Shown here: positions 34,310 to 43,546 of the stretch, in pieces | Layout: every line of letters begins with the position of its first letter | How positions within the stretch are numbered: the first letter of the stretch is position 1 | DNA from: an uncultured Flavobacteriaceae bacterium | Lineage (GTDB): Bacteria; Bacteroidota; Bacteroidia; Flavobacteriales; Flavobacteriaceae | Direction: 5' to 3' | NCBI GenBank assembly: GCA_947495135.1 | Contig: CANLXN010000001.1 | Location: 777,345-841,344 of the forward strand | Length of the DNA stretch: 64,000 bases | Translations under genes and position numbers: made by a program | Notes under the pieces: generated by a model | What the model saw: the letters and a program-made list of their open reading frames with translations, nothing else | What the model was told of the DNA's origin: nothing | Databases searched by the model: none

Positions 34310-36376
34310 TCATAATTTCTTTAAAGCGTCAATAGCAAAGGTGTTTTCAGGGTTTAGTTTCAACGATTTTTTATAATTTTCTTTCGCCAGAATTTTATTA
34401 TCATCGGTTAGATAGGCTTCCCCCAAACTATCATAAACATTCCATGATTCTGGAAAAGCTAAAGCATTCATCTTAAAAACTGCAATTGCTTCCTTAACCT
34501 TTCCAGATTGTAAGAATAAATATCCAACACCGTTCATTTCTGCTTCATCATTTAGATAAGCCGGATTGTCTTTATTTGCTTGAAACTGTTCCATTCCCTT
34601 GGAGATACCACCATCTACAATTGCCACATAGACCGACAAGCCTAAGAATTTTTGAGCATCTGGAAAATTACTATTGCTAAACTTGAAAAACTCTTTTAGC
34701 AATTCGGTTTTGCCTTCTCTTGCCAGTGCATAGGCTGTATTGGTTAAGGTAACGCCATCAATAGTTATCTTCTTGTTGGGAAAGTTTTCCTTGTACAAAT
34801 CAAAAGCTGCCATCGCTTCTTCTATTTTAGCACCTCCAATTAGTTCCTTTACCGTATTCCTTAATTCGCTGCTTTCTAATTGTTCATAATCCGAATGCGT
34901 CATTGCATTATTAAACCACTTTTTACCATTTTCAGGACCTTCATTAATCATAACTTGCATCAATTCATGAGCGATGGATTTTTTTAGACCGAACAGTTGT
35001 CCGTCCTTTATTACAGTTTTATTTGATAATATGTTACCAGCATTTTCAAAAGGATCTTTTTCAAATAATAAAAGATCTGCCTTCTTCCCTACTTCTATAG
35101 ATCCATGATTGACATCTAAATCCATTGCTCGATAGCCATTAAGTGTTGCAATTTGTAATACATCTTCCATAGGAAAACCAGCTTCATGCAATAACATGAG
35201 TTCTGAAAGCAATGCACGACCTCCAAAACGACAGTCGGTACCAATACGAAGACTCACCCCTTTATCATGTGCCATCTTCAGATAATGCATCATAGCTTCG
35301 TACGCCTCATCCAGCTGTTTTTGTTGTGTTTCAGAATATGAAACCATGGGCGCATTTCGAATTGGAAAATATTCGAATGAGGTGAAAAAATCGGATTGAC
35401 CCGCTGATGAGGCTAAGACATTTAAGGCCGAGCTTATGGTGGCCCCTTCCGAAGCCATTTTATCAAATAGTTTATTCAATTCAGTCTCAAATTCCGGATT
35501 GGCTTTTATATATCCAAAAAAGTAAACCATCTGAGCAGCAAATTCATCAATACTCGAATTCATGCTAATACCATAGAGATCATTCATTTTTGGCCAATGC
35601 TCATCGTACGACAAAACGCTTGGGGTTAGTGTGAAAAAATGTTCGAAATTAGAAACACCATAATCCATGGCTTCACTAATGGTTACAACATTGTTATCAA
35701 CGTGCGAATTGATTATAATACCTTGTTTTTTAGCTTCGTCTACCATAGCTTCATAATCTGGTTTACGAAGTTTACGATAGAGCTTCATGTATTTCATACC
35801 CTTTGCTGCATAATCTCTCACCTTTTTCCTACCGTCTTCTGGATTCATAACTTCTATATGATGCGCAGGTTGTTGTCTATCCTCATCAGATACTATGGAA
35901 CCACCACAGATATATAAGTTAGGATATCTGGGCTCTGGATTTTTTTGCCAATCTAAAGTAATATCCATCCAGGTTTCGGGTTGTCCCATATCTATAATGG
36001 TCGTTACTCCATGTCTTAGGTAATGATGTGACGTTAGATCTCGAATCATTTTGAGTCCGTCATCCTCCATATAGGTCGATGGAGCATCTACAGCTACACC
36101 ATAATTACCAATAAGATGCACGTGAGTGTCTATGAATCCCGGAGTTAGTAAACGCCTATTTCCCTCAATAATCTCTTTTGCTTTAAAAGAAGCGGAAGCA
36201 TCTAGTATTGCAGCTATCGTATCTGCATTTATTAGAACCGTTTTATTGGTATGTACTTCTTTGGTTTTACTATCAAATAATTTGATATCTGTAATGGCAA
36301 GATCATACGATGACTCCTGACTGCTGCAGCTAAGCATAGAAAATGCAAGCACTGCCAATATTGAAAAGATTTTCAT
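34310..36376 (-). CDS. Amidohydrolase lipoprotein with C-terminal TPR
   Basis: About 688 residues from ATG at 36376 (MKIFSILAVLAFSMLSC); the ATG at 36400 would add eight residues before the signal. SPII signal with Cys17. Metal-dependent amidohydrolase barrel: DTHVHLIG (HxH), KYMKLY lysine region, INSHVDNN and FEHFF histidines, and RIGTDCRFGG aspartate. The composite beta-sandwich closes with GSIEVGKKADLLLFE. After about residue 480 come helical repeats ending in TPRs (WNVYDSLGEAYLTDDNKILAKENYKKSLKLNPEN). An imidazolonepropionase/prolidase-like hydrolase of the envelope; substrate unknown. The retropepsin-like gene follows. Confidence 0.86.
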   Translation of the reverse strand: MKIFSILAVLAFSMLSCSSQESSYDLAITDIKLFDSKTKEVHTNKTVLINADTIAAILDASASFKAKEIIEGNRRLLTPGFIDTHVHLIGNYGVAVDAPSTYMEDDGLKMIRDLTSHHYLRHGVTTIIDMGQPETWMDITLDWQKNPEPRYPNLYICGGSIVSDEDRQQPAHHIEVMNPEDGRKKVRDYAAKGMKYMKLYRKLRKPDYEAMVDEAKKQGIIINSHVDNNVVTISEAMDYGVSNFEHFFTLTPSVLSYDEHWPKMNDLYGISMNSSIDEFAAQMVYFFGYIKANPEFETELNKLFDKMASEGATISSALNVLASSAGQSDFFTSFEYFPIRNAPMVSYSETQQKQLDEAYEAMMHYLKMAHDKGVSLRIGTDCRFGGRALLSELMLLHEAGFPMEDVLQIATLNGYRAMDLDVNHGSIEVGKKADLLLFEKDPFENAGNILSNKTVIKDGQLFGLKKSIAHELMQVMINEGPENGKKWFNNAMTHSDYEQLESSELRNTVKELIGGAKIEEAMAAFDLYKENFPNKKITIDGVTLTNTAYALAREGKTELLKEFFKFSNSNFPDAQKFLGLSVYVAIVDGGISKGMEQFQANKDNPAYLNDEAEMNGVGYLFLQSGKVKEAIAVFKMNALAFPESWNVYDSLGEAYLTDDNKILAKENYKKSLKLNPENTFAIDALKKL

Positions 36377-36442
36377 ATAGTGGATTTTTAAATTGCCCAT
36401 CGTAGCTTCAGCGTAGGTGGGTGATGACTGTTGTAACCGGTA

Positions 36443-38995
36443 TTAATTTCCGTAGATATGCTTAGCCCCCTTTAATTCTAAATATTTGACAATATTTTCA
36501 TGCCTGTTTTTGGAAGCGGCAGATAGCGCCGTTCCCTGCCCGTTAGAATACAAATTGATATCAGCTCCTTTGGAAATCAATAGTTTCACCGTCTCTAAAT
36601 GCCCATTTCTTGCGGCGGCATTTAAAGCAGATCCTTGTCCATCATTTTGAAGATCTATATCTGCTCCTTTTGAAAGCAGTAGTTCGATGGTTTTGTTATG
36701 TCCGTTCCTAGCGGCGGCATTTAAAGCAGATCCTTGTCCGTCGTTTTGAAGGTTTATATCAGCTCCTTTTGACAAAAGCAATTCAATGGTTTTAATTTGT
36801 CCATTCCTCGCTGCTGCATTCAACGCAGATCCTTGTCCGTTTGTTTGAGCATTAACATCTGCCCCTTTTTCAATGAGTAATGCTACATTTTGATATTGAC
36901 CATTTCTGGCTGCAGAAACTAGTGCTGAACCATTTCCATCACTTTGAGAATTGATATTTGCGCCTTCATTCAATAAGTATTTTACGACTTCCATATGACC
37001 GTTATTAGATGCAGCATTGATAGCACTGCCCTGATTAGGAGCAATCTTGTCAATTTTGGCACCCCTAGCTACCAAAAATTTAACCGTCTCTAAATAACCA
37101 TTATTAGCTGCAGCTATAAGTGCAGTACCTTGATTGGATGCTATTTTATCTATAGGGGTACCCAATTTAATTAAATACTCTACAGTTGTTAGGTGACCAT
37201 TGTTAGCAGCAGCAATTAGAGGAGTTCCTTGGTTAGGAGAGATCTTGGAAATTTCTGCTCCCATAGACACTAAATATTTCACTGTGTCTAAATGGCCATT
37301 GTTGCATGCCGCAATTAAGGCATTCCCTTGATTAGGCGAAATAAAATTTAAATCCATCCCCCTCTCCAACAGTAGTTTTATAGTTTCCAAATTTCCGCTA
37401 TTTGCGGCAGCAATTAAAGCATTGCCTTGGTTGGGTGAATAATGATTTATGTCTATCCCTTTTGAAATCAGGAATTTTGATATTTCAGGATGGCCATTTC
37501 CAGCGGCAGCAATTAAGGCATTACCCTGATTGGGAAATGAACGATTAATGTCCGCGCCTTGCACTATCATGTATTCAAGGAAATCTAAATGACCGAATTC
37601 TGCAGCAGAAATTAAAGGCGTTCCGTCACCTCTGGCGCTACGCCTTACATCTCCACCACTTGCGACTAACAGTTTTGCTATCTCGACATTACCGGTTCTG
37701 GCAGCAGCAGATAAAGGCGTTTTAGCTTTTTCCGATTGCCATCGGTGACCATTTTTAATGAATTCTTCATAGCCAGGAGTAGGATCTATGCAATTCGCAT
37801 CCGTTGTTTTTAAAAGTGCTTTAACTGCTTCTACATCACCTGTTCGTATCGCATCTAATAAGTTTTTACATTCAGACCCTATTGCCGTACTCGTGCCTGC
37901 ATTTTCAATGGGTTTACTAATTTCAACCTCTGCCTTATCAACTGTATTTTCAATGCTGATACTCTCATCGGGTTGAGCTGCTTCTAACTCTTGCGTACTA
38001 ACCATATCATCGAGCTGTGTTTCATTTATAGTTTGTCCTGCAAATGCCTCGTACGGTTTGTTTAGTAGAAGAATTACTGTAAAAAATAGCGGCATTATAA
38101 ATGCATATTTCCAGTAGCTGTGCGGATTAGATTTTTTAGTGTTCATCTTTAAAATTCGTTTTTTGATTAATGATTGATTGTAATTCGTTGTGATTGTCAA
38201 CGGTTTATTATAGGTTGCTATTTTTAACAGATTCATTTGGTAGCTATCCTTCTCTGTTATCTTGGTGTCTAAAATGAGATGATCTGTTTGGTATTCTATG
38301 TTTTTTTCTACCTCTTTTCTGAATAACCAGATAAATGGATTAAACCATAGGATGATGACTGCTATTTCAGCCAGTAGCAAGTCGATACTATGCCGCTTTT
38401 TAACATGAATTTTCTCATGCGCAATAATCTGCTCATAGATTTCAAATTCGTATTGCTCAGGATTTATAAAAATGTAATTAAAGAAAGAACAAGGCTCCTT
38501 CACACTGGCGGAATTGATAATAATGCCATCTGTATCTTTAATTTTATCGGTACTTCTCGCTACTTTGACTAATAAAACCAGTATCTGAGAGAACAAGTTG
38601 ATAGACAAAACTAGGACTCCGAACATATAAGCATAGAATAACCAGTCGACTAGGCTAATTCTGGCGGTTGTAGTCGTTTCCACTGCTGTGAGTTCTTCGG
38701 AAGTATTGGTCGGTATTGGCGAGTTTTCATCTACAACTACAACAGTTGTGGTTTTAGCAATAATAGACTCCGGTTTCTCTTCTGATGTTTGCTGTTTTTC
38801 AATGAGATTAGCAACAAAGCCCTGACTTTCTATCAATTTTGGAAGTGTTACAAAGGGAATTGTAAAGGTCAACACTAAGCCAAGTATCAAATACAATCTA
38901 TTGGTTGCAAAAAAGCTTTCCTTTTCTATTACCAATTTATAAAAGGCCAGAACAACTGCAATAACGATGGAGGTTTTTAAAAGAAGTAAAATCAT
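36443..38995 (-). CDS. BlaR1-like M56 metallopeptidase fused to 14 ankyrin repeats
   Basis: 850 residues. N-terminal half is M56/BlaR1-like: membrane helices at about 1-20, 33-52, 115-142, zinc site HEKIH (193-197) in a cytoplasmic loop, a helix at 208-224, and a last helix at 297-312. Instead of the usual penicillin sensor or TonB domain, the extracytoplasmic part (about 376-850) is ankyrin: a first divergent repeat, then 33-residue repeats from 426 to 821 and a final partial one (14 in all; typical unit ALNAAARNGHLETVKLLISKGADIN). Repeats 11-13 (36533-36829) are nearly identical, showing recent expansion. Presumably cleaves the BlaI-type repressor, whose gene overlaps by 4 nt. The ankyrins are likely the ligand-binding sensor (inference). 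Confidence 0.85.
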   Translation of the reverse strand: MILLLLKTSIVIAVVLAFYKLVIEKESFFATNRLYLILGLVLTFTIPFVTLPKLIESQGFVANLIEKQQTSEEKPESIIAKTTTVVVVDENSPIPTNTSEELTAVETTTTARISLVDWLFYAYMFGVLVLSINLFSQILVLLVKVARSTDKIKDTDGIIINSASVKEPCSFFNYIFINPEQYEFEIYEQIIAHEKIHVKKRHSIDLLLAEIAVIILWFNPFIWLFRKEVEKNIEYQTDHLILDTKITEKDSYQMNLLKIATYNKPLTITTNYNQSLIKKRILKMNTKKSNPHSYWKYAFIMPLFFTVILLLNKPYEAFAGQTINETQLDDMVSTQELEAAQPDESISIENTVDKAEVEISKPIENAGTSTAIGSECKNLLDAIRTGDVEAVKALLKTTDANCIDPTPGYEEFIKNGHRWQSEKAKTPLSAAARTGNVEIAKLLVASGGDVRRSARGDGTPLISAAEFGHLDFLEYMIVQGADINRSFPNQGNALIAAAGNGHPEISKFLISKGIDINHYSPNQGNALIAAANSGNLETIKLLLERGMDLNFISPNQGNALIAACNNGHLDTVKYLVSMGAEISKISPNQGTPLIAAANNGHLTTVEYLIKLGTPIDKIASNQGTALIAAANNGYLETVKFLVARGAKIDKIAPNQGSAINAASNNGHMEVVKYLLNEGANINSQSDGNGSALVSAARNGQYQNVALLIEKGADVNAQTNGQGSALNAAARNGQIKTIELLLSKGADINLQNDGQGSALNAAARNGHNKTIELLLSKGADIDLQNDGQGSALNAAARNGHLETVKLLISKGADINLYSNGQGTALSAASKNRHENIVKYLELKGAKHIYGN
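36533..36829 (-). repeat. Recently expanded ankyrin units (99-bp period)
   Basis: Three consecutive 33-codon units (repeats 11, 12 and 13), each opening SALNAAARNG, differ at a few residues only; units further upstream are more diverged. Part of the larger ankyrin block at about 36446-37860. Confidence 0.75.
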
Positions 38996-39363
38996 GATTT
39001 CTTAGCTTTATTTGATTTAATAACTTCTATTAATTCTGACAGCTCTTCTTCAGATAAGTTCTCCTCTTTTGCAAAATACGCCATCATTTTGGGAAAAGAA
39101 TTTCCGAAGAACTTCTTTTTAATGTTCCCGAGATTGTTGTCACGATATTCTTCAAACTCGGCCACAGGACTATATTGGTGTGTATTTCCTAGTAATTTGG
39201 ATTGTAAGACTCCTTTTTTAACAAGGATCTTTACGATGGTTGCCACAGAATTATAATGGGGTTTTGGCTCCGGAAGTTGGGCAATAATATCTCGTATGAA
39301 AGCAGTTTTTAATTGCCATACAATTTGCATGATTTGATCTTCACGTTTGGTCAATTTTTCCAT
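38992..39363 (-). CDS. BlaI/MecI-family repressor
   Basis: 123-residue winged-helix repressor: MEKLTKREDQIMQIVWQLKTAFIRDIIAQLPEPK and HYNSVATIVKILVKKGVLQSKLLGNTHQYSPV (recognition helix and wing), then a C-terminal dimerisation helix region with the site usually cleaved in this family (about 95-105; FAKEENLSEEEL). Represses its own operon, which includes the M56-ankyrin peptidase overlapping by 4 nt. Two perfect 6-4-6 operators lie 26-61 nt upstream, and a TAGTTTTG -7 box overlaps the nearer one. Confidence 0.92.
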   Translation of the reverse strand: MEKLTKREDQIMQIVWQLKTAFIRDIIAQLPEPKPHYNSVATIVKILVKKGVLQSKLLGNTHQYSPVAEFEEYRDNNLGNIKKKFFGNSFPKMMAYFAKEENLSEEELSELIEVIKSNKAKKS

Positions 39364-39382
39364 AATCGTTATTTAGAATAAT

Positions 39383-39426
39383 CAAAACTACTAATTATTT
39401 AGTACATCTACTAAAAAATTAGTAGT
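39383..39426 (-). promoter_or_regulatory. Tandem BlaI-type operators and -7 box
   Basis: Operator 1 at 39389-39404 (TACTAA-N4-TTAGTA) and operator 2 at 39409-39424 (same arms); centres are 20 bp apart, about two helical turns. Together they form a larger dyad with 18-bp arms (39387-39404 and 39409-39426, one mismatch). The minus-strand -7 box TAGTTTTG occupies 39390-39383 and overlaps operator 1. No good TTG -33 element was seen. Confidence 0.8.
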
Positions 39427-39876
39427 TTTTTTTATGGAAGGTCCACCACCGACGCTATTATTTATTCAAAAAAAGATACTGACAAGCACTTATTGAATAG
39501 GTCCTTAGGCCGAAAACTCAGCAGAGACAACCATATCTCAACTTTATGGATCAGGTAAATGATGTGGAACGGATGACGTTACTCTCACGTAATATCGTGG
39601 TGAAAATTTACTTTTCTATTTCCAAAACTGAACCAGAGCGGCGTTTTAAAGAAATTGTATCGAGTACTGTTAAAAGATTCTTACCAACTAAAAGACAAGG
39701 TATATAGCATAAAGCGAATTTGAAAAATGGGTATGACCGGCTTTAATGTGAGACGATCCATGATTAATAGCAGGACCTACATCCGCTCGATTTTACACAA
39801 CACATTACCAACGTCTATTTTGAATGTTTACGTCCAAACTTTAATCCAAAATGTCTTAAAAAACTATATTCGCGCC
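39427..39876. other. Intergenic region before EamA gene
   Basis: No recognised gene. A 53-codon frame at 39546-39707 (start MDQVNDVERMTLLSR) has no family resemblance and could be chance or a remnant. The frame of the transporter extends upstream to 39727, but the added 50 residues do not look like a membrane protein start. Confidence 0.35.
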
Positions 39877-40776
39877 ATGTGGATGTATTTAGGCTTATTA
39901 GCAGCGCTCTTCTTGGGATTACACAACTTGTGTAAGAAGCACGCCGTACGTGGAAATGAGGTATTGCCAGTACTTTTAGGAACAATTGCTTCCGGATTTT
40001 TACTACTTCTTCCGCTATTTATTGGCTCTCATTATTTTTCAGAATACACCAAAGAAATTGGGCTTCATATCACTCCTATTTCATGGCAAACACATGGATT
40101 TATTTTCATAAAATCTATGATCATGACATCGTCTTGGGTACTGGCGTATCAAGCACTAAAGCATTTACCCATTACTATTGTTGCTCCTATTCGCTCGGCG
40201 GGTCCATTTTTTACGTTTATTGGTGCCATTCTAATTTATCAAGAGAAACCTAACTTTTTACAGTGGATTGGTTTCTTCCTAATTATTTTTTCGGTAATTC
40301 TCTATTCTAAGATTGGAAGAAAAGAAGGAATCAACTTTAAGAGAAACAAGTGGATTTTCGCCATTATAGGAACCACATTTTTGGGAGCTTCTAGTGGTTT
40401 ATATGACAAGTTCTTAATTCAAAGCCTAACCCTGAACCCTCAAACCTTACAGTTTTGGTTCTGCTGGTACACCATACTCATTTTAATATGTGTTTTATTG
40501 GTTAACTGGTTTCCGAATGCAGAAAAACGAAAAGCATTTAAATGGCGCTGGTCTATTGTTGCTGTAGGTATGTTGTTAATCGCAGCAGATTATTTCTATT
40601 TTAAAGCCCTTCAAGACCCAGATGCCTTAATCATGCTACTTTCGGCCATAAAAAGAAGTCAGTTAATAATTGCTGTGGTTATTGGTGGTCTCGTATTTAA
40701 GGAAAAGAACAAGCGAAAAAAGTTAGTGCCGTTGGCTGGTATTATGATCGGTGTTTTTCTTATTTTGTATTCCTAG
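39877..40776 (+). CDS. EamA/DMT-family transporter
   Basis: About 299 residues from ATG at 39877 (MWMYLGLLAALFLG), chosen because the family's first membrane helix begins there; an upstream ATG at 39727 adds 50 non-hydrophobic residues. About ten membrane helices in two EamA halves: first half with HLPITIVAPIRSAGPFFTFIGAILIYQEKP, second half with DPDALIMLLSAIKRSQLIIAVVIGGLVFKEKN (the conserved penultimate-helix/E motif in both). Inner-membrane exporter or permease of small metabolites; substrate unknown. No operon partner. Confidence 0.85.
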   Translation: MWMYLGLLAALFLGLHNLCKKHAVRGNEVLPVLLGTIASGFLLLLPLFIGSHYFSEYTKEIGLHITPISWQTHGFIFIKSMIMTSSWVLAYQALKHLPITIVAPIRSAGPFFTFIGAILIYQEKPNFLQWIGFFLIIFSVILYSKIGRKEGINFKRNKWIFAIIGTTFLGASSGLYDKFLIQSLTLNPQTLQFWFCWYTILILICVLLVNWFPNAEKRKAFKWRWSIVAVGMLLIAADYFYFKALQDPDALIMLLSAIKRSQLIIAVVIGGLVFKEKNKRKKLVPLAGIMIGVFLILYS

Positions 40777-40862
40777 AAAGTTTTGTTTCAAGTAAGCCGA
40801 CCCTTCTCAGGTAACACAATTCTACCTGTATCCTACTCTCATGGACCTACAAAACCTTGATT

Positions 40863-43022
40863 TTAAAAATCGAATCTAGAATTAACTTTAAACGCTACTC
40901 CCCAATTTTCTTGTTCGATTCGTTTATTGAAATTGTTTGTAACCACCAGATAGGCATATGACAGCGGCTTATATTCCCATTGCAGTCTGCTGTTTATATT
41001 GAAATTATCTCCCTGAGTATTGTATTGCACATAGGTTGTCCAGTTAATCGTATTGTTGAAGAACACTTCCCCTGTAAAGCGAGCTAAATGAAATGTTTCC
41101 TCACCAAGTTCAGCTAAGTCAATGGAGTTCACATCGTAGGACACTTCCAAATTGGCGAATGGCAGCAATTGATAATTGAGATAAACTCCACCAACTGTGC
41201 GTTTACCGCTGTAATAGGTTCCCCTTTGCACATTAACACGGTAGCGAAATGCCTGATTATTAGCAGAATTATAACCCACCTTCAAAATTCCGAAACGATA
41301 GATCTCTGGTGTTAGCGAATTTCCATTCCCCAATGGATCAAAACCGTACTTTAGGTCTAAATAATCGTAATTAACTACGAAATACAATGCAGATAGATTT
41401 TTAAAGAATACAGCCGAATTAAAGAAATGTTTGGACTGTGTGAGCGCACCGCTGTTGTCAAAGTAATTATTGAGTCCATAATTGATAAAGCGAATTGAAT
41501 TTAGGGTCTTCGATCCTTCATAAAATTCTTGATATTCTATCCCAGACGATGTTTGAATATATCCTTCTCTTACTTGCACATCGTTAATTGCATCGTAATT
41601 AAATAATCGTGGAGTAAAACCAACATCTGTTGTGTAATTTTCTTCTACTTTTTTAACCGAAGTATTCCAGTTCAACCCCCTTTTGTTATAGGAAATTCCT
41701 GCATTGTAAAAACTAGTATTCTTAGAAATTCCATCTGTAAAACTGGTGCTATAATTAGCCCCTCCAATCCATTTGTTGTTGGTAGATGTGTATCTCAAGT
41801 TTAGACCTGCTACTCGATTATAATCATCAACAAATTCTAAGTTATTAGTTTCCTGTCTGTTAATAAAATACCCAGTAGTAGTTAGGTTTTTGCTTAGTTG
41901 TTGCTCCGTAACCAATACCCCATAATTTTGTGAAGCGCTATCCTCTTCTTCATCGGTTTGTACGTTTAGAACTCCAATTCTAGTTTTAGGAGCCACATTA
42001 CCAGAGAGTTTAAGCCCAAATTGAATTCGGCTATTAGCTCCTATTCTCCTTGAATAAAACGGATTCACCCCAACCACTCCTAAACTTGAAAACAAATCAC
42101 TGTTCTCCAAAAAGAAATTTCTGCGCTCCGGAAAAAATATAGAAAAACGGGATAGGTTTGTTACTTGTTGGTCCACGTCAATTTGTGAGAAATCTGGATT
42201 TATGGTCGCATCCAATTTTAAAGATGATGTTACATTGTATTGTACATCAAGACTTGGTGTAAATGTCTTTACTTCTTCGTCTTCTAGACTGTTCTTCTGA
42301 TAGTTCGCTGTAATAGACGGAGTAATAGTAAATTTTGATGGAGCAATATTTGGTAAGTTTTCCACGGTAAACTTTTCTGTGAATCGCAAATCAAGATTGG
42401 CATAGTTTCGTTTTACATTTTTAAAAATGGTCCACGAATTGTTCTTGATATCACGCACATAAAATTGAATTCCGAAAACAGGATTGGCGGTGTTATAATT
42501 TAGTGCCTTTAGAGGTATTGCCATCTCATATTGTTTCTTGGTGCCATTTAGTAAGGCCTGAGATTTCCAAACGGCATTCCAACTAAAATTGAGTGTATAA
42601 CCATCTGCGTCGGCTCCAATTAAACCATCTGTCTGATTACCTAAGGAGTTCAACGCAAAAAAATTGGCGTTCTGTTCTTGATTTTGAGTATCCAAAATTA
42701 ATACAAACGAATCGCTCAAAGCAACCGACACATCCCGCTTTAAGGTGCTTACTTGGGTTTTTTCGGTAGTGTCGTTATAGATGGCGCTAACAAATAGATA
42801 ATCTCCATTATGAAATAATTTCACAGAAGTCTGATTTTCTGCCAACCCTTCATCTGTGGGTAGATAATTGTAAAAATTGGTGTATTCGGGTAGCTGTTGC
42901 CAAACGTTTTCATCTATTTTTCCATCAATTTCAATATCAGTATCTATAAACTTAACGACTGCATCCTGCGCAAATAAAGAACTCGTAACCAGGATGATTA
43001 ATAATGTAATAGAATGTTTCAT
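40863..43022 (-). CDS. DUF5916 protein: CBM9-like domain plus outer-membrane barrel
   Basis: About 719 residues from ATG at 43022 (MKHSITLLIILVTSSLFAQ); the longer frame to 43076 overlaps the upstream gene and lacks a signal peptide. The N-terminal CBM9-like domain (about 20-200; DTDIEIDGKIDENVWQQLPEYTNFYNY is the standard opening) is followed by a long beta-barrel with the DUF5916 signature (PFYSRRIGAN, FFPERRNFFLENSDLF) and a C-terminal aromatic strand. Common in marine Bacteroidota and probably involved in glycan or sugar binding at the outer membrane; mechanism unknown. Follows the NTF2-like gene after 1 nt, so the two are one operon. Confidence 0.85.
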   Translation of the reverse strand: MKHSITLLIILVTSSLFAQDAVVKFIDTDIEIDGKIDENVWQQLPEYTNFYNYLPTDEGLAENQTSVKLFHNGDYLFVSAIYNDTTEKTQVSTLKRDVSVALSDSFVLILDTQNQEQNANFFALNSLGNQTDGLIGADADGYTLNFSWNAVWKSQALLNGTKKQYEMAIPLKALNYNTANPVFGIQFYVRDIKNNSWTIFKNVKRNYANLDLRFTEKFTVENLPNIAPSKFTITPSITANYQKNSLEDEEVKTFTPSLDVQYNVTSSLKLDATINPDFSQIDVDQQVTNLSRFSIFFPERRNFFLENSDLFSSLGVVGVNPFYSRRIGANSRIQFGLKLSGNVAPKTRIGVLNVQTDEEEDSASQNYGVLVTEQQLSKNLTTTGYFINRQETNNLEFVDDYNRVAGLNLRYTSTNNKWIGGANYSTSFTDGISKNTSFYNAGISYNKRGLNWNTSVKKVEENYTTDVGFTPRLFNYDAINDVQVREGYIQTSSGIEYQEFYEGSKTLNSIRFINYGLNNYFDNSGALTQSKHFFNSAVFFKNLSALYFVVNYDYLDLKYGFDPLGNGNSLTPEIYRFGILKVGYNSANNQAFRYRVNVQRGTYYSGKRTVGGVYLNYQLLPFANLEVSYDVNSIDLAELGEETFHLARFTGEVFFNNTINWTTYVQYNTQGDNFNINSRLQWEYKPLSYAYLVVTNNFNKRIEQENWGVAFKVNSRFDF

Positions 43023-43023
43023 C

Positions 43024-43449
43024 TTAATTATTATCAATTCTAGTTGCGGTCTTACTAATAATACTCCAAACATCATCTTGCTTCTTTAGCAAAAAGAGAT
43101 CGATATATACCATTCCTCGCTCCGGGATAGCAATCTCTACTTTAGCCGTAGCAATATCCTTCACAATGTCTATGGCTAACACTTTTCCTTGACGCCCGTT
43201 AAAAGTCCCAGCAGATTTGTTCTTGAAGAACCCAGCATATTCGGTTGGAGTGAATCGTGCGAAGCCATCTTTTGTTGTGAGATAAAGGGTGGCGTTTTCG
43301 GTAAACGCACTTTCAAGTTTGGGAATTTCATTGTATGAACTCCCGTCTATATAATTTTGAAGTGTTTTTTCAATGAGGGAGCTTTCAGACTGTGCATAGG
43401 AAAACTGCATCGTGGAAAGCACTAAAAATGCGAATACATATAATTTCAT
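43024..43449 (-). CDS. Secreted NTF2-like (putative lumazine-binding family) protein
   Basis: 141 residues: signal peptide (1-19, ending SYAQ), NTF2-like fold with opening helix (SLIEKTLQNYIDGSSYNEIPKLESAFTENATLYL), central TPTEYAGFFKN, and strands KVLAIDIVKDIATAKVEIAI and YIDLFLLKKQDDVWSIISKTATR typical of the family. Usually a binding or enzymatic domain without fixed function. First gene of an operon with the DUF5916 protein. A perfect 20-bp palindrome lies 32 nt upstream (43481-43500). Confidence 0.75.
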   Translation of the reverse strand: MKLYVFAFLVLSTMQFSYAQSESSLIEKTLQNYIDGSSYNEIPKLESAFTENATLYLTTKDGFARFTPTEYAGFFKNKSAGTFNGRQGKVLAIDIVKDIATAKVEIAIPERGMVYIDLFLLKKQDDVWSIISKTATRIDNN

Positions 43450-43480
43450 AATAAAAGATTTAAAAGTTTATTCAAACCTC

Positions 43481-43500
43481 TTAAAATGATGTCATTTTAA
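43481..43500. promoter_or_regulatory. Perfect 20-bp palindrome
   Basis: TTAAAATGA-TG-TCATTTTAA, arms of 9 bp. The word TTAAAATGATG recurs directly at 43497-43507. It lies between the AraC-type regulator stop and the NTF2/DUF5916 operon start; an operator for that operon is likelier than a terminator because there is no GC stem or long T-run. Confidence 0.5.
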
Positions 43501-43546
43501 AATGATGGGTTATAATTTAGGTGTCCAGAATTATAATTTTGGAGTA

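Noticed and set aside
39546..39707. 53-codon frame before the EamA transporter
   Set aside because: Plausible composition but no recognised family and no supporting context; mentioned only in the intergenic note.
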